Source of the DNA: Balneolia bacterium
GTDB taxonomy: Bacteria; Bacteroidota; Rhodothermia; Balneolales; Cyclonatronaceae
Assembly (NCBI GenBank): GCA_003566395.1
Contig: PXDL01000329.1
Coordinates: 1 to 6,708 of the forward strand
Direction: 5' to 3'
Length of the DNA stretch: 6,708 nt
Shown: positions 1-6,414 of the stretch, one piece after another
Layout of the letters: every line of letters starts with the position of its first letter
Numbering within the stretch: the first letter of the stretch is position 1
Position numbers and translations under genes: made by a program
Notes under the pieces: generated by a model
Databases searched by the model: none
Seen by the model: only the letters and a program-made list of their open reading frames with translations
Told to the model about the DNA's origin: nothing

Positions 1-31
1 CCGGCACGGAACTTCGTAGTTTGGCCGGAAC

Positions 32-58
32 AATCCGTTCAATCCGCGTAATCCGCGG
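32..58. repeat. Three tandem 9-bp units (AATCCGNNN)
   Basis: AATCCGTTC (32-40), AATCCGCGT (41-49) and AATCCGCGG (50-58) lie head to tail. The unit AATCCGCGT recurs in the other spacer at 6439-6447. In both places TCAGTTTC follows about 50 bp from the start of the AATCCGCGT unit (93-100 and 6487-6494), so a larger block is shared. I recall similar phrases in intergenic DNA of related bacteria but cannot verify it here. Confidence 0.5.
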
Positions 59-114
59 GACAGAAACATGCTGCCAACGGATACAGTAAGAATCAGTTTC
101 TCCGGACAACAGTG

Positions 115-130
115 ATTGTGAATTGTGAAT
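115..130. repeat. Short 7-bp tandem repeat
   Basis: ATTGTGA occurs twice in a row (115-121, 122-128) and is followed by ATT and a T-run. It is non-coding and lies beside the left copy of the degenerate repeat. Confidence 0.35.
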
Positions 131-150
131 TTTTTCAATCAAACAATTTG

Positions 151-266
151 CAATAACCAATAAGGGTTAAAGGATGGGTCAAATACTTCGATGGCGCATG
201 AATTTTAAATTTTCAACTTTAAATTATCCCACCCCGTAACGACTACTCACCAAGAAAAAAAATCTG
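151..266. repeat. Left copy of a degenerate intergenic repeat
   Basis: This stretch aligns by eye with 6170-6383. Shared landmarks in order are: a block from 151 with CAATAACCAATAAGG; TCAAATACTTCGATGG... (179-201), which matches the other copy at 19 of 23 positions; CCCACCCCGTA (228-238); TCACCAA (247-253), with the same 8-base gap to the previous landmark in both copies; then an A-run and CTGA. It is non-coding in all frames and AT-rich compared with the genes. The left copy lacks about 100 bp present in the middle of the right one. Confidence 0.6.
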
Positions 267-291
267 AAAGCGCTGCGCGGTTCTTCGCTTC
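254..291 (-). terminator. Possible Rho-independent terminator after the barrel gene
   Basis: Read on the minus strand about 35 bp past the TAG stop, AAGCG (286-290) can pair with CGCTT (268-272) around a 13-nt GC-rich loop. A TCAGA spacer and eight T (255-262) follow. One more G:C pair is possible across a bulge. The stem is short, so this is a moderate candidate, but the position and T-tract fit the end of the two-gene operon. Confidence 0.4.
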
Positions 292-299
292 GCTACGAA

Positions 300-324
300 T
301 CTGAATTAATCAATTCTGAATTAA
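300..324. repeat. 10-bp direct repeat immediately after the barrel gene
   Basis: TCTGAATTAA is present exactly at 300-309 and 315-324, a 15-bp period. The second copy touches the stop codon of the barrel gene. It contains stop triplets in several frames. Function unknown. Confidence 0.45.
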
Positions 325-1983
325 CTAAAACCTCCTCGTAAGCGTAGCCGTTACTGCCGAGCGGTCGAAATCGCGGTCTGATTGCCGTTCGTCCCGAAAG
401 TAATCTTGTTCGGCGCGGACGCTCAGGGTTCCGGCCCATCCCAGGCTTACCTCTCCCGAAATATAAAAACCGGTTCTGTTGCCACGTCCCTGCTGATTAG
501 ATAAACGCGCACCGCCCGACATGGAATAACCGCTTCCGCTTCTGTAGGTTGCACCCAGCTCCCCCGATGTAATCGTAACCCGCCGGGCATGGAAATCGGT
601 GGATGACCAGCTGAATGAACCGCTGCCCGTAAGCTGGCGGGTGATGCGCAGCACTTCCCGCACCGATATGGTGTAGCGAGTGTATTCCATTACGGGGTTG
701 TGTGCGCTGTTATCCTGCCAGGATGCAAAAATGCTGGTGGTACTTTGAAGCCCGGCAATCTGATAGGTATAGGAACTGGTCACGGAAACAAGAAGTGTGG
801 TGATATCTACTCCACGGGCATCATTTTCCTGAAAATGCGGAGCTATTTGAACAGAGACCGACGGATAACCCGGGATTCGCAACCCGGCGCCAAATCCCCA
901 TGAAGTGCTTGTGGTCGTACCCTCTTTCCAGGGGATAAGGTTATCCCGGTTACGCCGGGTTTGCACATTGGCGGAAAATCTGCGGTTCCAGAAAAACTGA
1001 TCGACTCTGGCCTGCCAGGAAAACAGGTCGCGCCTCAGCCAGGGATTGCCGAGGGTTCGGTAGCCGGGCCCCACCCATTCTGTGCCGGCCCTGAAGCGTG
1101 TTGACCGGAAATCTGCCCGCCCGTTGAGGTTCCAGGCGTAATCGAAGGAGGTACTCGTGTTGGGATTTAACAGCTGATCGGCTGTCCGGGGAAGTTCAAA
1201 CAGGCCCGTTATCTCCGAGGCTTCCCTGTCCCGGGTGAATACCGAACCCGCAATTTCTCCGGATAGCGAGATTTTCCGTTCATACGCCACCAGGCCGCCT
1301 TTAAGTCCGGCGGCCAAGGTTTCCATCGGGCGCACACCCGCAGGGCGATTTTCCCCTGTTAAACTCGACGGGTCATCATGAACACGTACAACCGTGAGGT
1401 GGAAATGGCTTCGGTCGCTCTTGCCTGCTCCGAGCTGGCCGCCCATAACGTACCGATTAAAGCCCGGACGTCTTCCGCCGCCTGAGCGTTCGGCTCTTCC
1501 GGCCACGAATGCAAGATGCAGTGCACCCGGATCCATCACCACGGAAACACCATCCACTCGTGTACCCTCGAGGGTATAGCGGGAGTAGGACGGCACAGTC
1601 CGCCCCAGACTGATATCACTGAACCACGACAAGACCGGGACAGCCCTAAACAGCTGTGAAGGATCGGCTGAGATGGTAAATCGCTGCCGGCTTGAGCGGC
1701 CTGCCTGTGGTTCGGTCGTAAGAAACAGCGCAGCTCTGACAGGCATGCCATAGAGCCCGATATTTCCGCTGAAGCTGTAGCGGACATATTCGTTTGCAAC
1801 AGCCGAACCTGCTGCGGGCCGGTTGGAATAAAATCCGGTAACCGAAGTGGTTCCGCTGAAAGTGATATCCGGTGGAGTTTCCTGCGCATACACCTCCGGC
1901 AGGGCACCGGCGGTGTACATCACCATAAAAAGCATCACCCCAAAAACCGGCCATGCCGGAATTTTATATCTCGGTTTTTCCAT
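325..1983 (-). CDS. Outer-membrane beta-barrel protein, function unknown
   Basis: A protein of 552 residues from ATG at 1983 to TAG. Residues 1-33 are a long signal peptide: a basic start, a hydrophobic core around 11-27, and predicted cleavage VYA|QET. The rest is almost entirely alternating polar/hydrophobic strands rich in aromatics, Gly, Ser, Thr and Arg with charged turns, as in an outer-membrane barrel. It ends SAVTATLTRRF; a C-terminal Phe on an amphipathic last strand is the classic Bam recognition signal. Conserved-looking landmarks are GPGYRTLGNPWLRRD (305-319) and RRNRDNL (343-349), which probably sit in a loop and an adjacent strand. There is no TonB box or plug domain, and the protein is short for a TonB-dependent receptor, so it is more like a porin or secretion/anchor barrel. 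It lies 36 bp behind the large coiled-coil gene on the same strand with no terminator between, so the two are probably co-transcribed. The family is not recognised and the substrate or partner is unknown; pairing with the upstream protein is inference from context. Confidence 0.87.
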   Translation of the reverse strand: MEKPRYKIPAWPVFGVMLFMVMYTAGALPEVYAQETPPDITFSGTTSVTGFYSNRPAAGSAVANEYVRYSFSGNIGLYGMPVRAALFLTTEPQAGRSSRQRFTISADPSQLFRAVPVLSWFSDISLGRTVPSYSRYTLEGTRVDGVSVVMDPGALHLAFVAGRAERSGGGRRPGFNRYVMGGQLGAGKSDRSHFHLTVVRVHDDPSSLTGENRPAGVRPMETLAAGLKGGLVAYERKISLSGEIAGSVFTRDREASEITGLFELPRTADQLLNPNTSTSFDYAWNLNGRADFRSTRFRAGTEWVGPGYRTLGNPWLRRDLFSWQARVDQFFWNRRFSANVQTRRNRDNLIPWKEGTTTSTSWGFGAGLRIPGYPSVSVQIAPHFQENDARGVDITTLLVSVTSSYTYQIAGLQSTTSIFASWQDNSAHNPVMEYTRYTISVREVLRITRQLTGSGSFSWSSTDFHARRVTITSGELGATYRSGSGYSMSGGARLSNQQGRGNRTGFYISGEVSLGWAGTLSVRAEQDYFRDERQSDRDFDRSAVTATLTRRF

Positions 1984-1984
1984 C

Positions 1985-2001
1985 CCGAACCCCCGTTCCG
2001 G
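1985..2001 (-). promoter_or_regulatory. G-run ribosome-binding site presented in a small hairpin before the barrel gene
   Basis: On the minus strand GAAC (1995-1998) pairs with GTTC (1987-1990), leaving GGGG (1991-1994) as the loop. Two flanking C:G pairs can extend the stem across a one-base bulge. The G-run lies about 6 nt from the ATG at 1983 and is the only purine-rich candidate in the 36-bp gap. Presenting it in a hairpin loop could tune translation relative to the upstream gene. The fold is deduced by eye. Confidence 0.4.
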
Positions 2002-2008
2002 TTTTGCC

Positions 2009-2026
2009 CGGCTGCCAAATCAGCCG
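2009..2026. other. Intercistronic hairpin straddling the stop codon of the large gene
   Basis: A perfect 6-bp stem: CGGCTG at 2009-2014 and CAGCCG at 2021-2026, with a 6-nt loop that includes part of the TGA stop (2020-2022). No T-tract follows on the minus strand, so it does not look like a terminator. It could stabilise the upstream message or affect re-initiation at the barrel gene. It may also be chance. Confidence 0.35.
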
Positions 2027-5000
2027 TTCATCATTTTTTCGATACAGCAATCGATAATATCGCTGGTAACTTTACTGTCGAAGTAAGCGCGCATTCTCCG
2101 CTGTTCGGACGGGCTTAATCTTCCGAAGGGAACCGATCCGGTACCGTTCCAGAATTTGTCAAACTCTTCGTCCAGTATTTCCTGAAGGGATTTACCGGCC
2201 CATCCTTCAGGGTCGCAGCTTACCCCGTAGTTGTCGATCGCGTTTTGAGCCGGTTCGCGAAGCCGTTCTGCTATAGCCTCGATTGCTCCGAGGGCTTCAT
2301 TGTAGGCCGTAGCGTAGAAGCCGATGATATCACCGAAGCCCGGAACACGGCCGGCCAGTTCTTCTGCAATTCCCATCACTTCTCCGAATGCTTTAGCTCT
2401 CGCCTCGGGATCGTCGGTATCGATACCGCGGAGAAGCGTTAAAATCCGCTCCACCTGGTCCTTCACTTCCCTCACTTTGTCGATGTATTCCTTAAGCTGA
2501 TCCACCTCGTCTATCAAATCTTCAGGGAATTCATCCACAATTTCGGCAGCTCCCCAGAGCGAATCCCAGATTCTGCCGATTATACCCTGCTCTTCCTCTT
2601 CATTGGCGATACGGTACTCTTCAAGAATCCGTAAGCATTCAGCTTTTTCGCGCAGGAGCTGCTGTTCGGCACGGGCGCGGGCCAGCCTGCGCAGGTATTC
2701 TATTGTGTTGTCTATGTCGCCGCTTATCCTGCGACCTTCCCGCTGCCCGTTGCCTGCTTTTCGGGATGCATCGCTTATGGCCCCGCCTGCTTCATCCGCT
2801 ACGCCTTCGGCTTCTCCGGCAAGATCGCCCAGCTCTCCGGCCCTGCGTTCTTTTTCCTCACGCTCCAGGTCTATTTCTTCGGATGCTTCTTCCACTTCGT
2901 CGGCATCGCTGAGTGGTGACGGCGGAGTAATGTCACCATAGTCTTCAAGACCGCGCCTCAGCCGTTCAAGCAGGCGCTCCAATTCGGCAATCTTTCTTTC
3001 CGCTTCTCTTTGCGAATCCCGGGCTTCCCTGAGTCTTACACGAAGCTCTTCAATACGGTCCTCAATTTCACTAATTGCATCATCTTTCTCTGAGCGGTCA
3101 TCTCCGTGTACCGGTTCTCTGCGCAGTTCGCCGAGTTCTTCTTCCAGCTCGCGAATTTTTTCCTCAAGGTCGGTTACAGCCGAGCCGCTTCTTCCCGCAT
3201 TCCCTTTAAGCCGCTCAAGATCGGCCATAAGCTGTGCCAGTCTCGCTCTCAGGATTGCTTCCGCCCGTGAGGTTTTATCAGCATGGTCGCCGTACTGTTC
3301 ATCGAGATCGCGCAGAGCCTCCTGGAAGTCCACGCAGGCTTCCATCACGCGGTTATACCGGTACCGGTATTCATGGATGTCGGTCACATCGTAGCAATCG
3401 CGCAGTTCTTCCAGCATCTGATCAATCAGATCATTCAGCATATCGGCTGTGGCCTGATGATGAGGAACCGCGGCCGCTGCCCCATGTTTGGAAACCGACT
3501 CGGGATCGGCAAAACCACTCTCTTTGCCCGTTGCGTTGAACCCGTTGGAAAGCCGTGCCGAAGCGCGTGTTATCTGCCGACGAGTGTCTGACATATTTCG
3601 CAGAAAATCGTTCCGCTCCCTACGGGCTTCGCGTCGCTCTCTGGAATCAGGACCGTACGCACCGGTAGCATTATGACCAAAAATCTTGGTCATGCCGCTG
3701 TTGCCATACTTTGCATTGCCGAATCCGGACGGACCTGTAAACTGACCAAAACTTCTTCCACCGGATGCAAATGTCTGCGCGCGTCCGCAGGCCATATTCA
3801 TTATTTGTGATGCATTTCCGGCGTTGTTGAAATCCTCTATGGCCTGATCCAGCTCCGCCTGCGCATCCTTGAGCTCATCAAGCAAATCCATGGCGGCTGA
3901 TCTATCAAAATGGTTATCGGCCTCATCCTGCAATGCCTCCTGATCGCCTGGTTGTTTGATGTTTGCTTTCCAGTCGGCCAGTTTTGCGAAAAGATCGCGC
4001 AGGCAGTCTTCCATCTGCACAAATACCGGCGGCACCGGCATAATCATACCTTCACAATCTATACACGGAAAATTATCGAACATGAAGGCGAACAATTCCT
4101 CCCATTCCACTTCCAGACCGCACAAGTTGTCTTTTATCTGATTGAAGAGATCCATCACATCTGCAAGAGCGTCGGCAGCTTCCTGGGCGGCATCTTCATG
4201 CGCATCCTCTAAATCAGAAATTTGATCATCCAGGGAGGAGGTCAGCCGGTCGTAATGGTCGTTCACCCGGTCCAGCCTGTCCTGAAGCCGGTTCATATCG
4301 GCCTGCAGCCTGTTTTCAAACCGGCGCTGCGCCACTCTCGATGCGCTTTCGAAACGGCGCTGCTTGGCCGCCTGTGTACCACCTACCGAAGCATTGGCCA
4401 CATAACGATCGTGGAATTGCTGCTCCCACTCATCTTCGCAGGCGTCGGCTTCAGCCTGCATGGCATCCATTTCGGCCTGAATGGAATTAGTTGCATGGTC
4501 GGCAAATTCCTGAAGCTGATCCCGCATCTCGTTGGCCGCATCCAGCTGACCCTGAAGCGCATCGGCCTGCATCTGCTTATCCTGATAATCGCTGAGCGCG
4601 GCCAGCAGTTCGTCCATCAACGCGTGCTTATCGTCGCAGATGTCGTCTTTGATGGCTTCAACCTTGCTGTTGATCTGACCCTTTATGTCGCTTGTAGCGC
4701 AGGGCAACCCGGTTGCTTCAGCGAATGTTGACACCAATACATTCGACTCCATCACCTCTCCGTCCGCACCGGTCCGCGAAACCTGAGCCGCATACAAACC
4801 GGGCTGAAGCCCCTGCTCCGTACTGCTTACCTGTACCGAACGGTTCTGCGTTGACGGGACCTCAAAAACCGTCGGATTCTGCGCGATTGCGTCTCCGGGA
4901 TGGGTGTCTTCATCAACCATTACCATTCTGAAGGAATAATATGCGCCCTCAGGCAGACTTTCCGGGTAGCGCTCATCCTGCCAGCTGTAGGTTGAAATGA

Positions 5001-5844
5001 TGTCCGGAGCCTCACCATCTTCCGGTTCGGTTTGGGTCTGTTCTTCGGTCAGGGTGATGACATCCGGGCCGGCATCAGTCTCCGCATCATAATAAAACAT
5101 CACCGGTTCCGATGCGATAATTTCAAATCCGCCTATGGTCCCGACTACCTGCACCACATAGCCCGCCGGTTCGAGGGAGGGCGCGTCCACCGGATACTGA
5201 ACTATCGTTTCCGTTATACCTTCCTGCCCGAACCACACCGGATTCGTAGCTATAGCCTCAGCCGGTGACTGTCCCTGCTCAAGCTGATAAATCTGAAGCA
5301 TGTACGCCAGTGTGGGCGGGGATGCATCCAGCCATGAAAAAACCGGATACGGATCAAACACCTGATCACCGTCGGCGGGTACAATTATCTCCGGAGGGTT
5401 GGCCGGATCCACCATCACCTCGATGCAGTCTTCGGCAAGTATGTCGCCTGTTTCGGCCATAACCAGCTCGGCACAGTAGAGATAGGAGCCCGCCGGAGCG
5501 CCGCCGGTGCGCAGCACGATTTCCTCATAGCGCGAATCCAGGGTTTGGATATCTATCGGTTCTGCGTCGCGGGCTGAAAGCAGCATCATCACCGGACCGG
5601 ACTCAAATCCGAATTCCGCAGTATAGGCTTCCAGCACAAGGCCGTCGGCTTCGGAATGGACCACCGCCCGAATCTGAACCGCTGCCGGAGTTTCGGAAAA
5701 TCCGCTAAGTGAGATTTGCCACAAATCTGCCACCTCAAGCTGGTTTGGAGGCGGAGCAATAATTTCCAGCTGGATTTCATGCTGGGCAAAAAGATTAGCA
5801 GCAGACAACCACCACAGCAGAGCGAAGGTAAACAGACGTTTCAT
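2020..5844 (-). CDS. Large exported protein with two Ig/Fn3-like modules and long coiled coils, function unknown
   Basis: A protein of 1274 residues from ATG at 5844. A TTG two codons upstream (5850) is also in frame, but it abuts the G-run GGGGA, while the ATG lies 6 nt from it. Residues 1-20 form a Sec signal peptide (KR, then LFTFALLWWLSAANLFA, cleavage before QHEI). There is no lipobox cysteine, so it is not a lipoprotein. Residues 21-148 are a beta-rich domain with C124 and C140, a plausible disulfide. Residues 150-252 and 281-376 are two related Ig/Fn3-like modules joined by an acidic linker. Residues about 386-575 are a helical hairpin with a Gly break near 486-491. Next come an aromatic segment with CIDC at 594-597, further coil to about 672, a Gly/Asn-rich linker (about 674-798), charged coil (798-968), a Pro/Ser break, acidic helix, and a hydrophobic C-terminal domain (about 1085-1274). 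There are 16 cysteines, and no type 9 secretion C-terminal signal was recognised. It is the first gene of a pair with the barrel gene. Not recognised as a named family; periplasmic or surface location is inferred. Confidence 0.88.
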   Translation of the reverse strand: MKRLFTFALLWWLSAANLFAQHEIQLEIIAPPPNQLEVADLWQISLSGFSETPAAVQIRAVVHSEADGLVLEAYTAEFGFESGPVMMLLSARDAEPIDIQTLDSRYEEIVLRTGGAPAGSYLYCAELVMAETGDILAEDCIEVMVDPANPPEIIVPADGDQVFDPYPVFSWLDASPPTLAYMLQIYQLEQGQSPAEAIATNPVWFGQEGITETIVQYPVDAPSLEPAGYVVQVVGTIGGFEIIASEPVMFYYDAETDAGPDVITLTEEQTQTEPEDGEAPDIISTYSWQDERYPESLPEGAYYSFRMVMVDEDTHPGDAIAQNPTVFEVPSTQNRSVQVSSTEQGLQPGLYAAQVSRTGADGEVMESNVLVSTFAEATGLPCATSDIKGQINSKVEAIKDDICDDKHALMDELLAALSDYQDKQMQADALQGQLDAANEMRDQLQEFADHATNSIQAEMDAMQAEADACEDEWEQQFHDRYVANASVGGTQAAKQRRFESASRVAQRRFENRLQADMNRLQDRLDRVNDHYDRLTSSLDDQISDLEDAHEDAAQEAADALADVMDLFNQIKDNLCGLEVEWEELFAFMFDNFPCIDCEGMIMPVPPVFVQMEDCLRDLFAKLADWKANIKQPGDQEALQDEADNHFDRSAAMDLLDELKDAQAELDQAIEDFNNAGNASQIMNMACGRAQTFASGGRSFGQFTGPSGFGNAKYGNSGMTKIFGHNATGAYGPDSRERREARRERNDFLRNMSDTRRQITRASARLSNGFNATGKESGFADPESVSKHGAAAAVPHHQATADMLNDLIDQMLEELRDCYDVTDIHEYRYRYNRVMEACVDFQEALRDLDEQYGDHADKTSRAEAILRARLAQLMADLERLKGNAGRSGSAVTDLEEKIRELEEELGELRREPVHGDDRSEKDDAISEIEDRIEELRVRLREARDSQREAERKIAELERLLERLRRGLEDYGDITPPSPLSDADEVEEASEEIDLEREEKERRAGELGDLAGEAEGVADEAGGAISDASRKAGNGQREGRRISGDIDNTIEYLRRLARARAEQQLLREKAECLRILEEYRIANEEEEQGIIGRIWDSLWGAAEIVDEFPEDLIDEVDQLKEYIDKVREVKDQVERILTLLRGIDTDDPEARAKAFGEVMGIAEELAGRVPGFGDIIGFYATAYNEALGAIEAIAERLREPAQNAIDNYGVSCDPEGWAGKSLQEILDEEFDKFWNGTGSVPFGRLSPSEQRRMRAYFDSKVTSDIIDCCIEKMMNG
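4717..5397 (-). repeat. Coding duplication: two Ig/Fn3-like modules in the large exported protein
   Basis: The modules (residues 150-252 and 281-376 of the ATG-started protein) share the plan FSW/YSW, then AYMLQIYQ/YYSFRMVM, then QSPAEAIATNPVWF/THPGDAIAQNPTVF, then LEPAGYVVQV/LQPGLYAAQV. Repeated aromatic strands and the 'P..AIA.NP..F' signature show an ancient internal duplication. The divergence is large, so it is visible only at protein level. Such modules usually make a rod or bind a partner outside the cytoplasm. Confidence 0.6.
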
Positions 5845-5850
5845 AGGCAA

Positions 5851-5856
5851 TCCCCG
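5851..5856 (-). promoter_or_regulatory. G-rich ribosome-binding site that decides the start of the large exported-protein gene
   Basis: The minus strand reads CGGGGA, then TTGCCT, then ATG. The G-run is 6 nt from the ATG at 5844 and directly touches the alternative TTG at 5850. Normal spacing therefore favours the ATG. The barrel gene has a near-identical leader (CGGGGG, TTCGGG, ATG), which supports a shared initiation signal. Confidence 0.5.
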
Positions 5857-5880
5857 GATTTAATAACCATCATTCGTTAC

Positions 5881-5912
5881 CAAACATAAGCGCAACTGTA
5901 AATCTACGTAAA
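5881..5912 (-). promoter_or_regulatory. Bacteroidota-type promoter for the two-gene operon
   Basis: On the minus strand TATGTTTG (5881-5888) is an exact match to the Bacteroidota -7 consensus TAnnTTTG. Twenty bases upstream is TTTA (5909-5912), a partial match to the -33 element TTTG. Transcription would begin near 5874, leaving a leader of about 30 nt before the ATG at 5844. Position, spacing and strand all fit the large exported-protein gene. The -33 box is imperfect, so activity may depend on a regulator. Confidence 0.6.
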
Positions 5913-5967
5913 TTTTTGCAGGTTTAAAAAACCAAGCACATGAACAGCATATCTTTACAGCTTTACA
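5898..5967. promoter_or_regulatory. Paired TTTAC boxes around and upstream of the -33 region
   Basis: GTAAA occurs at 5898-5902 and 5908-5912, and its complement TTTAC at 5954-5958 and 5962-5966. This gives two direct pairs in opposite orientation. The 5908-5912 copy overlaps the -33-like element. Between the pairs is a perfect small palindrome, GGTTT/AAACC, at 5921-5933. The arrangement looks like an operator but the sequence is AT-rich, so chance cannot be excluded. Confidence 0.3.
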
Positions 5968-6169
5968 TAGTGGTTTTAAGCTATATTAGGGAGGACAATT
6001 GACGGCCAGTAGAAGGCTTTGAAAAACCAGGAGTTTTGGTCGTATTCAACACCGGAGCAAAAAATGAAACCGCAGCATAGCTCATCTATTCGAGGATTTT
6101 ATTTTTATGCGACAAGGCAGAAGATGGGCTAAAGAACGGTTATATAAAGCCTTCCAATAGTTCAATAGG

Positions 6170-6383
6170 CGATTACCAATGAGGATATTGGGATAATCAA
6201 ATGCTTCGTTGGTGCATAAGTTGTGAGCTTACCCTTCAAAAAGTCTATTTTTGAGAGTTTTCACGCCTCTTCATTTTAAATTAAGCCCATTCTTTGCTGA
6301 AATTGTCTTTTTGGAGCCGTCTCATTTTTTAAATTGAAATTGCCCCACCCCGTATGGACCTATCACCAATAAAAAATTCTGAT
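6170..6383. repeat. Right copy of the degenerate intergenic repeat
   Basis: The landmarks are a block from 6170 (CGATTACCAATGAGG), TCAAATGCTTCGTTGG... (6197-6219), CCCACCCCGTA (6344-6354), TCACCAA (6363-6369), then an A-run and CTGA (6379-6382). It has the same orientation as the left copy. About 110 bp between 6220 and 6328 have no counterpart on the left, through insertion here or deletion there. No open frame of useful length is seen. Confidence 0.6.
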
Positions 6384-6414
6384 CGCCGAGTTAAACCGTT
6401 AGCCATCACCCTCG

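Larger units (their letters stand above)
1..324. other. Non-coding spacer downstream of the barrel gene
   Basis: No convincing gene. The spacer contains, left to right: a CCGGC/GCCGG inverted repeat at 1-5 and 24-28, cut by the window edge; tandem 9-bp units; a 7-bp tandem repeat; the left degenerate repeat; the possible terminator; and the 10-bp direct repeat. It is AT-rich relative to the genes apart from the first 60 bases. Confidence 0.6.

Noticed and set aside
1..69. Minus-strand open frame from ATG at 69 running off the left edge
   Set aside because: Much of its protein is a translation of the 9-bp tandem repeat (RGLRGLNG), there is no ribosome-binding site, and it is too short to judge.
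1536..1954. Two overlapping minus-strand frames (102 and 123 codons) inside the barrel gene
   Set aside because: They are alternative frames of the barrel gene, which has the signal peptide, strand pattern and C-terminal Phe. The alternatives have no coherent protein features.
325..1983. TonB-dependent receptor
   Set aside because: No TonB box, no plug domain, and a length of 552 residues is below the usual size of such receptors.
2020..2300. Type 9 secretion C-terminal signal on the large protein
   Set aside because: The C-terminus is helical with a Cys pair and lacks the short beta-rich ending and conserved motifs of the type A sorting domain.
2603..2941. 112-codon plus-strand frame very rich in Ser, Ala and Arg
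   Set aside because: It is a shadow of the Glu/Arg/Ala-rich coil on the other strand; its low-complexity composition follows directly from that.
4222..4731. 169-codon open frame on the plus strand, antisense to the coiled-coil region
   Set aside because: It lies wholly inside the large minus-strand gene, has no promoter or ribosome-binding site, and its composition mirrors the complement of a charged coiled coil.
5845..5850. TTG at 5850 as the start of the large protein
   Set aside because: It directly abuts the G-run, leaving no spacer, whereas the ATG at 5844 has 6-nt spacing and gives a normal signal peptide beginning MKRLF.
6064..6132. 22-codon plus-strand ORF starting ATGAAACCG
   Set aside because: No ribosome-binding site or conserved context; more likely part of a decayed or dispersed sequence than a gene. 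Kept only as part of a finding.
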